64,000 nucleotides of DNA. It comes from Epiperipatus broadwayi (lineage: Eukaryota > Onychophora > Udeonychophora > Euonychophora > Peripatidae). The DNA is taken from contig JAQFVV010000020.1 of assembly GCA_028023455.1 (NCBI GenBank), positions 12,560,385 through 12,624,384 on the forward strand, in the 5' to 3' direction. Position 1 is the stretch's first letter, and each line of letters opens with the position of its first letter. Both the position numbers and the translations under genes were made by a program. Of this stretch, positions 1 to 12,424 are shown piece by piece. The notes beneath the pieces are model-generated. The model was not told where the DNA came from. It ran no database searches and was given only the letters and a program-made list of their open reading frames with translations.

Positions 1-1990
1 TAAATATTTAATTATTACTTGGATGTGCCTTTTTACTTAGAATGAATACACAACATTTTATTGCTGTGAGTTTTTGTTCAGATTGACTACTTAGTTGCTC
101 TGAAATAAAAGATTGGTATGTATGTAAATTTTTCATAAGAAATAAAAGATGTTAATATTAATGGATTGAAAAATCTCTAATATAGTTGGTAAGAGTTTCA
201 AATTAATCAAATCTTGCTAATAGACTGATATGAGCAAAATTGGCTAAATATATTAAGATGACTCTATAGTAAAATCTATCTTATTCCAAAGGTCAATTTT
301 TTACTAGCTGATTTCCAGTATTTAAAGTTATTTGCTGATTTTTATAATTGTATGTTCAAGATAGTCATTTAAAGATTAATTATTTAAGCATTTCTTTACC
401 TAGAAAAATAATAAATTTATATGAAAAGTATTGGATAAAAGCAAAAAACAGCAACTATTTATTACTTTACTTTTTTCTCCATCTTTTTTATAGATCATCA
501 TTTAACTCTTTTCATGGTGAATTGGTTCATATTGAGTAAATTTTAAAAATGTATGTTGTAACAGAACAAATCGGATAGCAGCTCAAATTAGTTACATTAC
601 AAAACTGCATTAGAAAAAGAAATGATTTTTTTTTTAAATATCTCATTTATTTATTGTTATATGCATAAATTGTCATATGTGTATGTGTGGGTATCATATA
701 CATGCCACTTGAGCACCCTGGTGTTAGCTTATGCATTTAATCATATTATTTAATTAGAAAAAATTATTTTGTCAAAAAAAATGACAAGTTGAACTATAAA
801 GAAAGAAAGAAAAATGGTTTTGATATGTGCAAGGATTTGAATTACATAGTTATAAAAATTTAAAGCATATTGTATTTGATTTGTCTTACTCAAAAAATTT
901 ATTAATAAACTGGTATAAAAATAAAAGTAACATTTTGGGATATTAATAGATCTTTATATATTTATTAAAAAACCCTGTACTGAAGATAGAAGTTTAAATT
1001 AAAAAAAACTTGTCAATTCTTAAAGTAGATTTGATGCCAGTCTAAATATTTTATTTAAAATTAAGATTTAATAAGAATAAGTATGTTATCAATCAATTTT
1101 TAAGAATCAATAATGATTTTTTTATTTCCCTATCATGAATGTAAATAAAGATTTTTTTATTCTTTTCTTCTTCACTTTGTTATAAAATAATAATGTAATT
1201 TAAAATATCTCTAAAATTATTTGTTTCACAACGTATGAAAGAAATAAAAAAAATGTTTTCAAAAAACATGTCATTATAAAGAAATGAATGTCAAATCTTA
1301 TGACTAGCTGATGATTAATCTGTTGTTTGGAAAATAAGTCTGAAACAAACAACTTCAGCAGTCCAGTACAGTTAGTACAGTCTATTTTAAGACTCAAATC
1401 AAGAAGCAGTGTTGCCGTGATCCCATGCAGAGGAAAGAAATCACTGGTTAAAACTGTTTTACCATAACATAGATAACCATATCATGTTGACTGTTTTACA
1501 GCATTTTTTAATACTTATAACTGCAAGTATGAAGACTTTATCTAACAGAAAATCATCTACTATATAAGAAGAGACAACAAGAAACCACACTGGTCAACAC
1601 CAATCAAATATTCAGAAATGCATTTGGATCCAGAAACAAACCCTGAAGTTTGATAAAATCACCCATTGCCTATTTTAATAAAGCTGTGAAGACAGAAGTG
1701 TACAGTGCCATAAAAATTACCCAAGACCTACAGATACTATTCCCTATCTAATACCACCAATGATACTGTATTTTCTTTCTAACATCACTAGTGCACCAAG
1801 AGAATAACTAGCATCTTTGGTGGTAGTACCACAGATATCTGTAAATATATTAAAAGAATGACATTTGCAAAAATCATGTTTTAGATCTGTTTAAATATTT
1901 TTGATGTGATATTTTATCATTATAGATATCATAAGGTCTTGAATTTAAAATATTATTTTATTATCTTTAATATTTTATAAATCTAGTAAT
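1..1990. other. No gene recognised, AT-rich intergenic DNA
   Basis: Only short open frames rich in F, I, K, L, N and Y, as expected by chance in AT-rich DNA. No repeat boundary, splice-flanked exon or RNA gene could be supported. Confidence 0.6.
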
Positions 1991-1992
1991 CA

Positions 1993-2266
1993 TCATTATC
2001 TGCATCATCATCAACCATTATCAATCCACTGCAGTATGAAGGTCTCTCCAAGTACAATCCATCTTCTCCAATCTTTAGCTTCTTTTCTCTATATCATCCA
2101 TGCACACTTTTTTATTTCATCCATCCATCTCACATGTGGTCCCTTTCTGAGTCTTTTACAATCTCTTGGAATCCAGTTTAAGATTTTAATTGTCCATCTA
2201 TTATCATCTCTTTTAGCAATATGTCCAACCCAACTCCATTTTAATCTTCTAATTTATTTATTCATT
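1993..2266 (-). pseudogene. RTE-type LINE, 3' end fragment (minus strand)
   Basis: The minus strand carries the C-terminal end of an RTE-like reverse transcriptase followed by a short 3' end. The plus strand starts with an ATC-rich stretch (the reverse of a TGATGATGA tail), then the complement of the phrase coding for a wet W-x-W-x-GH-type tail and for the R-P-R-K-R region. The same 3' phrase recurs at 4686-5022, 10520-10570 and 48780-48838, which identifies it as one interspersed family. It is 5' truncated and has no intact frame. Confidence 0.7.
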
Positions 2267-2269
2267 GTT

Positions 2270-4680
2270 AATTAATTAAGGTTTTTTTGCTCTCCATTTA
2301 GTGTTCATTTATCAAATTTAATCTAACATTATGCTTTTAATGTCCAATATTTTAGTAATATCCATAACCCTGAAAAATCATGTAATCCACTGGGAAACAT
2401 TCAGGAAAGGCATTAATAAGTTGCCCAACAGTAAACTTTCTATTCAAAAGTTTTGGCACCTTAAAGTTTAACTTTTTTTTATTGAAACTAGAAAAAAAAA
2501 TTAAAATTATATTTAGGAGGACTTGTACTTAGTTTAGATATTTAGTTCTAGGTTTTTAATCATCAGCAGCACATTGTTCAATATTGTTATATATATTTAA
2601 ATTGGATCATTTTTATTTGAAGTTTATTAACCAATCAACTTTCATCTAATATTAATATTTATTTAAAATCAAAATTTACTGTTACATATTTAAAAATATT
2701 TGGTTCATTCTAATTACTATTACATATCTCATGCAACCAACTTTTCACTCTGAACATTTCTTTTCTCACTCTGTATAATTATATAATGTACTGAATATTA
2801 GAAAATGAATAAATTAATGCATATTGTGTGGTATCTCATGACTAGATCCAATTGTTAAAAAATAAATTCAAAGCCTACTTGTGACCCCCCAAAAAAGCAC
2901 CAAGATTTACTGAAATAGATTTAAAATTCAGATCACAGACACCGAAAATTGATGCACTAATTATTATAAGACTCTTCAAAATAAAAACTATTTAGTTGGT
3001 AAGAGTTGTTAATGATATTTTCAAATCAAAAATATCAGGATGGGCTTTGATAGAAAAACCTAATTTAGCCCTGAATATTTCATTCTACCATGAAATTTCA
3101 TTTCAAAATTTAATTGACATGGCACTATTGTTTTTTATTTCAAAATTAATTTAAGAATGATAGTAAGATAATAATCTAATGGGTTAGTATTCAATATATT
3201 TATCATATGATACTGCTTTAAAAACATTAATGAGTTTATTCACTGACGTGTATTATTATTTTGTAGCTAATTATGAATAAATACATGGAATTATAGATAT
3301 TGAGCATGTTTAAAAAATCTAATTATACATATTGAGCCACTAATACATAGCTGAGAATTTTACAGATACTGAGCATATTAAAGTATCCGATCTTAGGGTA
3401 CTAGAAAATAGCTCTGAATCTTACAGCCTACATCAGTGATGTTAACTTATGTCAGCATTATTGCAAAGTTGTGCCATTAAATTTTTATTGATGTTTACAA
3501 ATGACTCCATTTACAGTAATCAGAAATTGTTTAGGATAAAGTAATTTTTCATTAAAATTTGTTTTCAAACTCCAAATAAAGATTTTACTAGATAATATAA
3601 AAAAATTTAAAAAATCAACTACACATAGAAAACTAAATTTAATTTTGAATGCAATATAAAAAATAATTTCAAACAATTCATAAAATGTTCCAAATATTAA
3701 AAATAAAAGAAATTACTGGACATAACAATTAAATGGTTTATTTCTAAGGAATACATAAAATAAAAAGTTTGAACATCATAGGTGCACATCTGGGTCTTGA
3801 TCTTCAAATTTTGAGCTCCAAACATTGTTCTTTTCCCACTACATTAAACAATAAAAGGCATTACTAAAAATAATTTTTAAATATTGCACAATCTAAAGAA
3901 TTTCTTTCTTTCCATATTTTAATTAATAAAATTGCTTTTACTTTTTATGCCCAACTTTTATATATATATCAGCAAAAATATGAAAACTATATGAATAATT
4001 TCATCTTTTGGTTTACTTTTTAAATGTCTACAGTAATCTATTATTAAATAAATTTCCATGACTACCTCTCAAAAAGTTTGAATATTTTTTATTTGTTGAA
4101 GCAATTATTTGGTCTTTTTAAACATAATAGAAAAGTATTTGATCAAATCCATCATTTTCTAGCATTATAAGATTTTAATCTTTTATTATATTTATGAAAC
4201 ATGTCTTTCTTTATAACTTCAAAATTATTCATATTAAAATAATATATCTATATATTCATAATTTTTTTATTTATTCATTTATAAAATGATTTCTTGCATA
4301 TAAATGATTTGTTATGAAAGTCCAACATTTAAATTATGCATGCTATTGTAATAGTTTTTCAACAAAACCGTTTGAGCACAAGAACTGTGTTTAGTATATA
4401 TATATATAATATTTATTTGATTATAATATTCATCAGTATCTCTTATAATATTTCAGTCTTTATAAAGTTGTTATATACTGTGTACTTTATAAATAGCCAC
4501 GAACATCTTGCATTATTATTTTTTAAATATTTTATTGATTTAATAATATAATCATTTAAATTATTTTTTATAAATGTTTAATTAATTGCATTAATAAACT
4601 AATTAGTTAAAAAAAAAAAAATATTAAAAGAATCCCCCCTCCCAAAAAAAAGAATTATTTTATCGATATTTAATTTTTTT
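2270..4680. other. No gene recognised
   Basis: AT-rich DNA with homopolymer runs (for example near 2887 and 4609). A short phrase containing 'tacagatattgagcat' recurs loosely between 3280 and 3390, but no element boundaries can be drawn. Confidence 0.55.
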
Positions 4681-4685
4681 GTTTG

Positions 4686-5022
4686 TTTGAAGAGCAATAC
4701 AGAGACTTCAGACCACTCAAAGAAGTATGGAGAGATGCATGTTAGGAGTAACAAGAAGAGATCGAAAATGTAATATATGGGTAAGAGAACAAACTGACCT
4801 CATTGAAAAAATTAAAAGACTGAAGTGGAGTTGGGCTGGACATATTGATAGAAGAGATGATACCAGATGGGCAATAGAAATCTTAAACTGGATTCCAAGA
4901 GATTGTAAAAGACCCAGAAAGAGACCACATGTGAGATGATTGATGAAATAAGAAAGTGTGCAGAACTTGGAGAGACCTTCATCCTGCAGTGGATTGATAA
5001 TAGTTGATGATGATGATAATGA
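4686..5022 (+). pseudogene. RTE-type LINE, 3' terminal fragment
   Basis: The plus strand encodes the C-terminal tail of an RTE-clade reverse transcriptase. In the frame 4727-4939 one reads ERCMLGVTRRDR, then LKWSWAGHIDRRDD, then a basic RPRKRPHVR end; this R-M-L-G / W-AGH / R-P pattern is characteristic of RTE polyproteins. The coding part is followed by a short 3' end with 'ctgcagtggattgataat' and a TGATGATGATGA tail, the usual short-repeat 3' terminus of RTE elements. It is heavily 5' truncated, starting close to 'gaagagcaatacagag'. Confidence 0.85.
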
Positions 5023-5270
5023 CAAACCTATATATGTATATGTTCCATGGATTTTAATTTCTGCAACATTGCTTTAAACCAAATATCACAATTACAAGGA
5101 CTATGATATAAATATAGTATTAAAGCAGTATTTTGACTCACTCTATACAATAGTACTATATTGTTATAATAGGAATTTATGTGTAATACTTAGGTTGTTT
5201 TCTGTAAAGTGTTTTTTCAGAAACAATATAGCATTAATTTAGTTGAAAGATTCAACATAATACTTTCTAT

Positions 5271-5559
5271 TGAGCTTAGATTGAAAATATTTTTTGTGTT
5301 TTCAATTTCATTCTCATAGTTTAGTAGTTAAGTAGAGATAAAAGGTGGTTGCTAGAGGGTTGCATTAGATCCTAAGATCTAGATGCAGTGCTCTCAGATC
5401 CAAAGCTCCTCATTGACGAAGGCCACAAGCCAGAAACTAGTCTGGGGATATTGGATGAGTAGGCACTAGATAGGGATTTTATGCACAAGCCTTCTGGCAT
5501 CCATTGATTACTCTGTTTAGCACAGGTGGCAATACTGTATGGAGAGTTTTGCTCTGTTT
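5271..5559 (+). mobile_element. Family A hammerhead element, copy A1
   Basis: A 289-bp member of family A, recognised by shared segments with copies near 15.1, 23.8, 31.6, 32.2, 35.4, 36.3 and 36.8 kb. It is flanked by a perfect 10-bp direct repeat, tactttctat, at 5261-5270 and 5560-5569, taken as a target-site duplication. It carries a decayed hammerhead at 5400-5454 and ends in the family terminal segment 'tatggagagttttgctctg'. Its 'tttagcacaggtggcaata' variant matches the copy at 35372-35550, suggesting a subfamily. No protein is encoded. Confidence 0.85.
5400..5454 (+). ncRNA. Hammerhead ribozyme relic (family A), core mutated
   Basis: Stem I halves (CCAA..TCCTCA and TGGGGA..TTGG), stem II (GGC/GCC), GAAA and CTAGTC are preserved, but the core reads TTGACGA where CUGANGA is required. 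The C3-to-T change should inactivate it. Confidence 0.65.
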
Positions 5560-6394
5560 TACTTTCTATAAGCTTTTATAAAATTGTTGAGACAGGTATT
5601 ATGAATAATTTTTATTTCTAACCTTCAAAAATATTCTAATAAATTCAAACTGAAGTTTGAAAATCATTTCAAAATATTAACAGACTTTAAAGATAGCATA
5701 GATTTGAATGGATTAATAAAATGATAATTGATACATTATTAAAAATTATCTGGCATAAAAAGGCATCATTTCAGTAAATTTTCATTTGAGAGAAGAGAAT
5801 GTATGGAGAGAATAAAGAATATGAAAATATTTTTAAATGATTCATTAAAAAAAATTAAATATCTGGCATCGGTAACATTATATATAAACAGATTTACAAT
5901 GATATAAGAAGAAATAATTGTGAAATGACAAAAAAAGCTATAAAAAAGAATAAATGGAAGGAAAAGGGTTTCAATAATATGAAGGATAATTTTGTCATTA
6001 TTACTAAAAAGAGGAACATCATCATAAAATATATTGAACAAATTCATTAAAGAACTGTGTAGTAATAAAGATATAAAAAACAATGTTACACATATAATTA
6101 AAACAACTTAAATGAGAAATGCAATCAAATCTATGATAAAGATGATTATTGGGAATATTTGTGATATTTAAAAAAAATATTGATAAATTTATATACCAAA
6201 TAGTTAATGGTAAAGATGCACTAGGTAATTGGTAAAATTCGGTATTGATATTGATGTTTAAGAAAAGTGAAAGAAAAGACATTAAAAATTACAGATTTAC
6301 CAGTCTTCTATCAGTTTTATATATGATTTTTAATAAGATAATTGTACAAAAGTATTACCAAAATCACCGTTTTCTTTATTTTGCTGTAGCATCC

Positions 6395-6666
6395 TTTATA
6401 AATACAATTTATCCAAACCATTTTGAACATTTTTAGCAAAACCCTTTATTTGTACATATATATCTACACCTACATTTCGACTGTCCTGCAGACTTCTTCA
6501 GAGCCAGTTCACTTTAATCTCTTTAAAAAATGCTTTTTAAGAGATTAAAGTGAATTGGCTCTGAAGAAGACTGCAGGACAGTCAAAACATAGGTGTACGT
6601 ATATATGTATAAATAGATGGTTTTGCTAAAAAGTGATCAAAGTGGTTTGGATAAATTGTATTTATA
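6395..6666. mobile_element. Foldback element B (about 270 bp inverted repeat)
   Basis: Two arms of about 120 bp (from tataaatacaatttatcc to the mirror ggataaattgtatttata) surround a short centre at 6519-6535. It sits inside the RTE relic. Each arm carries a CTGAAGA..GAAA-like string (left arm on the minus strand, right arm on the plus strand), which resembles the hammerhead core CUGANGA..GAAA. Palindromic ends make the target-site duplication impossible to delimit by eye. Confidence 0.7.
6468..6510 (-). ncRNA. Possible hammerhead-like motif in foldback B
   Basis: Reading the minus strand: CTGAAGA (6495-6501), a stem-loop-like segment, GAAA (6475-6478), then a short TGTA. CUGANGA and GAAA are present, but stem I pairs poorly, so this is only a candidate. 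The plus-strand arm copy (CTGAAGA at 6561) has CAAAA in place of CGAAA and would be inactive. Confidence 0.3.
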
Positions 6667-7759
6667 TAAGATAACTATAATTCATTTAAAGCAAACTTTA
6701 GGCTTAAAGCAATCAAAAAAAATAAGCTGGGTTTAAAATTGGTTTTAACATAGCAATAGTACTTATAGAAAGAACTACTGAATATAAATTACCATTATTT
6801 TTTGGAGTTATAAGTTATAAAAAGTAATTAGATTCTATAAGCATTTTCATGATGATTAAATATGTGGATTATTAAGATATATATCTAGAATATTAGCAGT
6901 GATTAGATTACATGGAGATATGGTGATATTAAGATTGACTTTGTTAAACATCCATGACAAAGTGATTCAATATCTGTAAAACGTTTTTGAGTAGTTTTTC
7001 AAGAAATAATTTGTAGATTGAAGAGGAAGGTAATGGAATAAAAACAAATGAGGGTTATTTATGTCATCTAGATTCTGAAGATGATTGTTTTTGCAAACAA
7101 TACTTCAGAATTTTAAGAAATGTTGAAAAATTATGTGAATAAAGACAAATGCTAAAATAATACAAAAGTAATGCTGAATGCTTTTTTGCAGAATAAAATG
7201 AAGACTGATAATAATAAATTAAAAGAAAATAACTACAAATATTTTTATGAGATCATTAATGCATATAGAAGAATAATAGGCAATTTAACATAGAATAAAT
7301 TTTCATAGAATGATGATAATGATGATGATGATGAAAATAAACAAATACTAAAGAAAATGTACACAAAAGAAAGCTTTTTAATAGATCTTTTACTAATTCT
7401 CATATATGGGTATGAGATATAGAGACTATGAATCACATACTGAAGTATAGAAAAATGTATGTTGGAAATGATAATGAGGGATTAATAGCAAAAATATGAG
7501 TGAGAAAACAAACATACCATTAACATTAATTAAGAAATTAATTTATTAAAGAATTAAGAAGCTGAAATAAAGCTGTACTACATATTTTTCGAAATGACAA
7601 CAGTTGAACAGTTAAAAAACCAAGTTCGATTTCAAGAGCTTTTCAATCCTAGAAAAACATCACATGAGAGATGGCTGAATGAGATAAAAATGTGATGTGG
7701 AAAAGAGAAACTATAGATTAGAGAAACTTCATTAAACTTGAAGGTATCTTTATATTATT

Positions 7760-8600
7760 CATAGAGAAAATTTTTAACTTTTTTTTAAATCTATAAAAAC
7801 ATCTGGAAAATAAAATTAAAAAATTCTCTATTCAGAATGGTAGCAAAATATTATATAGAATTATAACATTACCTTAGGCATAAATGATTTTCATTATTTA
7901 ATTATGTAAAAATGTTTAGATAATTATGATTGAATTTACAGTTTTTACATTTTGTAGTTTTAACGTTGAACTTTTTTTAATGTTTTGAATAATTTAAAAA
8001 GTTTTTATTAATTTTTAATATTAAAATCTAAGTCTATACATTTTATTTTTATTTTTGCAGATATAATTTTAAAAACAAGTTTATTCATATAATAAAAAAT
8101 ATTTACATATAATAACATAAATTTGACAGAAACATGTAATTCTATAAATTATGATGTCTAGTGGCTTCTTTTGAGAGCAAGTTAGAAGTTTCTGTGTATG
8201 GGCTATATTTTCAAAGATCCTAGTAACCATGTTAGTATGAAATGATACATACCATGGTAAACTCATCTATTTCTTATCTTCTATTACTTTCAGTCCCATA
8301 GCACTCACTCATATTTTATTTTGCTATCTTACTTTAATTAAAGCTGTTTTTATAATTCTAATATCTTATTCACTTATGTCATAGGGTTCTAAAATATCTT
8401 CACATCTTTATTTCTTTTACTTTTATGCTACTTCTTTCCATAGAACTTATCCTGATTGTTTTTTAATATCCTATACTCCAAAAATAAATATTCAATACAT
8501 CTTTTCACATCTCCAGCTAGTATACAAATCAAATCATTATTATATTTTTGCTTCCTTTCTTTAGTATCTAAAGCACCCATTTTAGTCCCTAATAAAATAT
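7760..8600. other. No gene recognised
   Basis: AT-rich sequence without supported features, leading into the minisatellite. Confidence 0.5.
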
Positions 8601-8601
8601 G

Positions 8602-9105
8602 TTTTTTCTAGTGTTATTTCTTCTATTTTACAGCTATTTTTATTCTTATATAGCTTCAAACTATTTTTTCATTTTTTTTCTAGTGTTATTTCTTCTATTT
8701 TACAGCTATTTTTATTCTTATATAGCTTCAAACTATTTTTTCATTTTTTTTCTAGTGTTATTCCTTCTATTTTACAGCTATTTTTATTCTTATATAGCTT
8801 CAAACTATTTTTTCATTTTTTTTCTAGTGTTATTCCTTCTATTTTACAGCTATTTTTATTCTTATATAGCTTCAAACTATTTTTTCATTTTTTTTCTAGT
8901 GTTATTCCTTCTATTTTACAGCTATTTTTATTCTTATATAGCTTCAAACTATTTTTTAATTTTTTTTCTAGTGTTATTTCTTCTATTTTACAGCTATTTT
9001 TATTCTTATATAGCTTCAAACTATTTTTTCATTTTTTTTTTAGTGTTATTCCTTCTATTTTACAGCTATTTTTATTCTTATATAGCTTCAAACTATTTTT
9101 TCATT
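8602..9105. repeat. 72-bp minisatellite, 7 copies
   Basis: Seven near-identical head-to-tail units; the 'ctagtg' landmark falls at 8608 and 8680 and so on, a 72-bp period. Units differ by a few substitutions, for example 'tatttcttc' versus 'tattccttc'. Because 72 is divisible by 3 and the unit lacks a stop in one frame, it creates an apparent 190-residue hydrophobic protein with a 24-residue repeat. This is better read as a minisatellite than as a gene. Confidence 0.92.
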
Positions 9106-9109
9106 TTTT

Positions 9110-10390
9110 ACAACTTTTATTTAATTTATCACATAAACAATGACATTTTTAATAAAACTGATAATATTTAATGACCTACTAAACTTAAAAATAAAAATAA
9201 TAATTCATTTATTATTTTCTGAAAAGGAAACAACTTTTAAATAGAATTAGACCAAAAATTATTGTTTTCATATTTAGTATTGAAATAATTGTATGACTGC
9301 TTGATGTTAATTTATATTGGAATTGTTTGCTGAATTTATTTCAATTAAAATTTCTAATATTTTTACCTGAAAAAAAAACTCTCACGTTCTAGATAGTGAT
9401 ATCTAAGTAACTCAAAGCAAGATATTTTATGAAACATGAATTAGTATGTAATAGTTATTTGTTTGAAATCATAACAGATATGCTTTGATTTCATATTACT
9501 TTGTCTGTTTACATGAAAGGGTTGAGTGCAACAGTTTGTTTTAACTATTCAAAGAGATGTGTAGACTTTTTGCTCTATTCTTCAGGTACGAAAATCTCTC
9601 AGGGAAATATTTTACATGAAAATTTATTTTAATCAATTATAAATATATAGATACATATAGTATTGTAAATAAATCTGGAAAAAGTATCTCGAATCATTAT
9701 GCATAATAAATCTTTGTAGCTGACTATTCGCATGAAAAAATTGACAAACCACTCAGCAGTAAATATGCATTACATGAATAACTTTCTTGGTCAGTTGCTT
9801 TAGAGTACTGCCAATAATCCTACAATCATAATCACTATTTATATAAATATTGTAATGGTGACCAACTTGGTATTGAATTTTGAACATTTAACTCACCAGT
9901 CATTTTTTATATATTATTTTGTTCTAATATGGCTATACATTAATCAAATGAAAGTAATAGATTCATTTTAGTAATAAAATCTTAATAAATAAAGCCAGAT
10001 ATCAACATATCTATTAAATGTATTTAATACATATATAAATAAATTTGAAGAGATGTCAGATTAATTTGTAAAGTTATATTGAAATAAGCTAACTTATATA
10101 AAGTGATTATAGTGCAAAATATCTTAGTTTTATTAACAATTCAGTTCCTACATAAGGCAAATAGCTATTGTATTAACATGGATTGTTGTCATTTTTTAAA
10201 AATAGTTGATGAAGAATGTGAATCCTAAAGTGTATGTATAATGCAAAGTAGTTAATCCAATTTCTCATGTAGTGTGACAACCATGAAAAATATAGTATAC
10301 ACAATAAGTTGAGATAATATCTTTCCAGAATTATTTAAAGTGTAATAATATATTGTTATGTATATATACACTCTTTTAAATATATAAGTT
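9110..10390. other. No gene recognised
   Basis: AT-rich sequence; no element ends, RNA genes or coding blocks could be supported. Confidence 0.5.
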
Positions 10391-10403
10391 TATATCAACT
10401 ACT

Positions 10404-10571
10404 CTTACCCATATATTGTGTTTTTGATTTCTTCTTGTTACTCCCAACATGCATCTCTCCATACTTCTTTGAATGGTCCAAAGTCTCTGTATTGCTCTTC
10501 TATTAAGTGTCCAAGTCTCAGATCCAGACCTTCATTCTGCAGTGGATTGATAATGGTTGATGATGATGATG
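10404..10571. mobile_element. RTE insertion with 5' inversion (twin-priming type)
   Basis: The left part (10404 to about 10518) is the reverse complement of the RTE segment found at 4690-4790. The right part (about 10520-10571) is the plus-strand RTE 3' end with the TGATGATGATGAT tail. The pair is bracketed by a perfect 12-bp direct repeat, atatcaactact, at 10392-10403 and 10572-10583. A 3' end preceded by an inverted upstream segment within one target-site duplication is the classical signature of twin priming during target-primed reverse transcription. Confidence 0.88.
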
Positions 10572-10599
10572 ATATCAACTACTGATAAACCACATCACT

Positions 10600-10850
10600 T
10601 TGCAAAATTTCAAAAAACCTCTTTTATCACATTCATTAATAGGGTCTCTTTAAAATCTTAATATTCCATCTACTGTCACCTCATGTTCAAAGTAGCTCCA
10701 TCTAAACCTTCTAATTTTTCACTGGTTCCAGTCATATTTCCTTATATTTTTTCTTAAGTCCAATATATTTCTTTTTATATTCTACTGTGGCATCCAATGA
10801 TTCTGTGTTCAGATAAATTTCAGATTTATATATAAACTGTTTGAAGACAT
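10600..10850 (-). pseudogene. Old RTE-like fragment (minus strand)
   Basis: The minus strand resembles the tail of the RTE reverse transcriptase: a basic segment followed upstream by W-x-x-F-x-H-E-V-x-VDG matching the WAGHxxR-x-DxRW block. Strongly decayed; limits are approximate and older sequence up to about 11.7 kb may belong to it. Confidence 0.35.
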
Positions 10851-10859
10851 TTGAAAACT

Positions 10860-12420
10860 TTTTAAAATAAAAATTTGGAACAATGGAAGTGCTTTAAATT
10901 CAATTCAGTAATTAATCTTAATTTGTTTCTAAATATATTACTTTGTTTAAGATTATAATTTTTAACTTTTTTAATGAATTCAATTTTTAATTTCTTTTGT
11001 AATCCCATTGAACATCAGTTTTATGTTTTATGCTTTTATTTCTTAGCTTTATTTGCATAAATATTTATATCATTATCTAAATATGCCAATTTTAAATTAA
11101 TCTCCAAATATTGTTTCCTGCTTGCCTTCTTTTTTTAATTCCAATATATTAATATTTTGTGCCTTTTTTCAACTTTGCGTTCTTGCTATCATCATATTGT
11201 AAATATCTGTAGTTTGAAAATATCTTGCTTTTTTAAACCAAAGAAAAATGCTTTTTAAATTGAAAAATCCCAATGTAAATGGGTTATTCACAATCAATGG
11301 TCTTTTCTATAAGTTTTTTCTAGTCTTGTTAATAGATTTTGCCTGTCTTGGTGAAACTTGGAATTTCAAGCTGGATGGAATGAAACTATGCATCTAGCAA
11401 TCACCTTTAACCCCATTTTAGTAATCAAGCTCTAAAATTTTGAACCCAAGACAATGGATGAAATTCTCTACAGAGAGCTGCTCTCGTTTTATTAAATATT
11501 GTATAAAGTGAAAAATTCAGTGGCTTGTTGATATTATATTATACATATACCACACACTGCGAGCACTTTCAAATTTTTTTTTACATATTAATATCTGCAT
11601 AAATTTTTGTGATCTGATATATCATTTCTACCTTATATTTTTGGCCAACAATTTCTGTTTTTTCATTAGCTTTTTTTAAATATTTATAATTCTTCATAGT
11701 TGTTTATAACTTTTCTTCTTTCCATATATTTTATTACATTACACCACTTTAGTAGAAACATGTAGGATATTATTTAATATTATGCTTATTGTATAAAATT
11801 ATGTTGTTATTTTTTGGTTCTTTATTAATATATATATTTTTTTTAATTTTCCATTTAATTTATTATATAATATTCTGATAAATATAGATGAAAAAGGAGC
11901 AAATATCATAATCTCATTGAAAAATAAAGATTCTGAAATGCAGTTGGACTGGATTTATTATTAGGAGATATGACAAAAATGTTATTCATAGCTAGAGAAT
12001 AAAGATTCCACATTAGTCTAGATTGGTTAGATGAGTGCAATGTGCTGATTGTAATAATAGAAGCAACAAAATAATATGAGACAACCCTGCCCAGATAATT
12101 CCATTTACTTATTTTATTTAATTCAAAAATCATTAATGATCTATTTGGAGTATAGTTTTCTCAGGCATGTATACATTTAATTTATGAATGTTACTGTGAA
12201 ATGAAATAGTTATTTACAATGTATGATTTAATTCCAAAATACTGTTAGTGAGATCCAAAGTATTGTGATAGTAAATAAAGAGACTTACCAAAGAAAGACA
12301 GTTTAAAATTATGTTGTCTTCAAGAAAAAAAAATCAATAGATCTTTGATTGCAAAAAGCATAAAACTTATATTACACAATATATTTTTGAAAAAGAAGAG
12401 TATTTATTTTTATTAAGATG
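10860..12420. other. No gene recognised
   Basis: AT-rich DNA. A few phrases between 11.6 and 11.8 kb vaguely resemble RTE minus-strand sequence, but not enough for a call. Confidence 0.4.
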
Positions 12421-12424
12421 TAAT

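Larger units (their letters stand above)
5760..7750 (+). pseudogene. RTE-type LINE relic, RT region to C-terminus, interrupted by foldback B
   Basis: Degraded plus-strand RTE. At 6245-6340 the frame gives ILMFKKSERKDIKNYR followed by SLLSVLYMIF, matching the RTE block FKKG-x-DxxNYRPISLLSVLYK-F. Foldback B (6395-6666) lies immediately after. Downstream, around 6725, is a remnant of the QAGF block, near 7060 'GYLCHLDSEDD' corresponds to the HLRFADD catalytic motif with changes, and 7400-7700 matches the YGxEIW / R-x-MLxxxxRD / GH / RKxxHxR tail. Many stops and frameshifts; no function retained. Confidence 0.7.

Noticed and set aside
2036-2275. 79-residue plus-strand frame
   Set aside because: Antisense to the RTE 3' end fragment on the minus strand.
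8602-9105. CRISPR array
   Set aside because: Units are contiguous without unique spacers, and the genome context is eukaryotic.
8599-9171. 190-residue open frame as a membrane protein gene
   Set aside because: It is generated entirely by seven 72-bp minisatellite units; no start context or non-repeat domain supports a gene.
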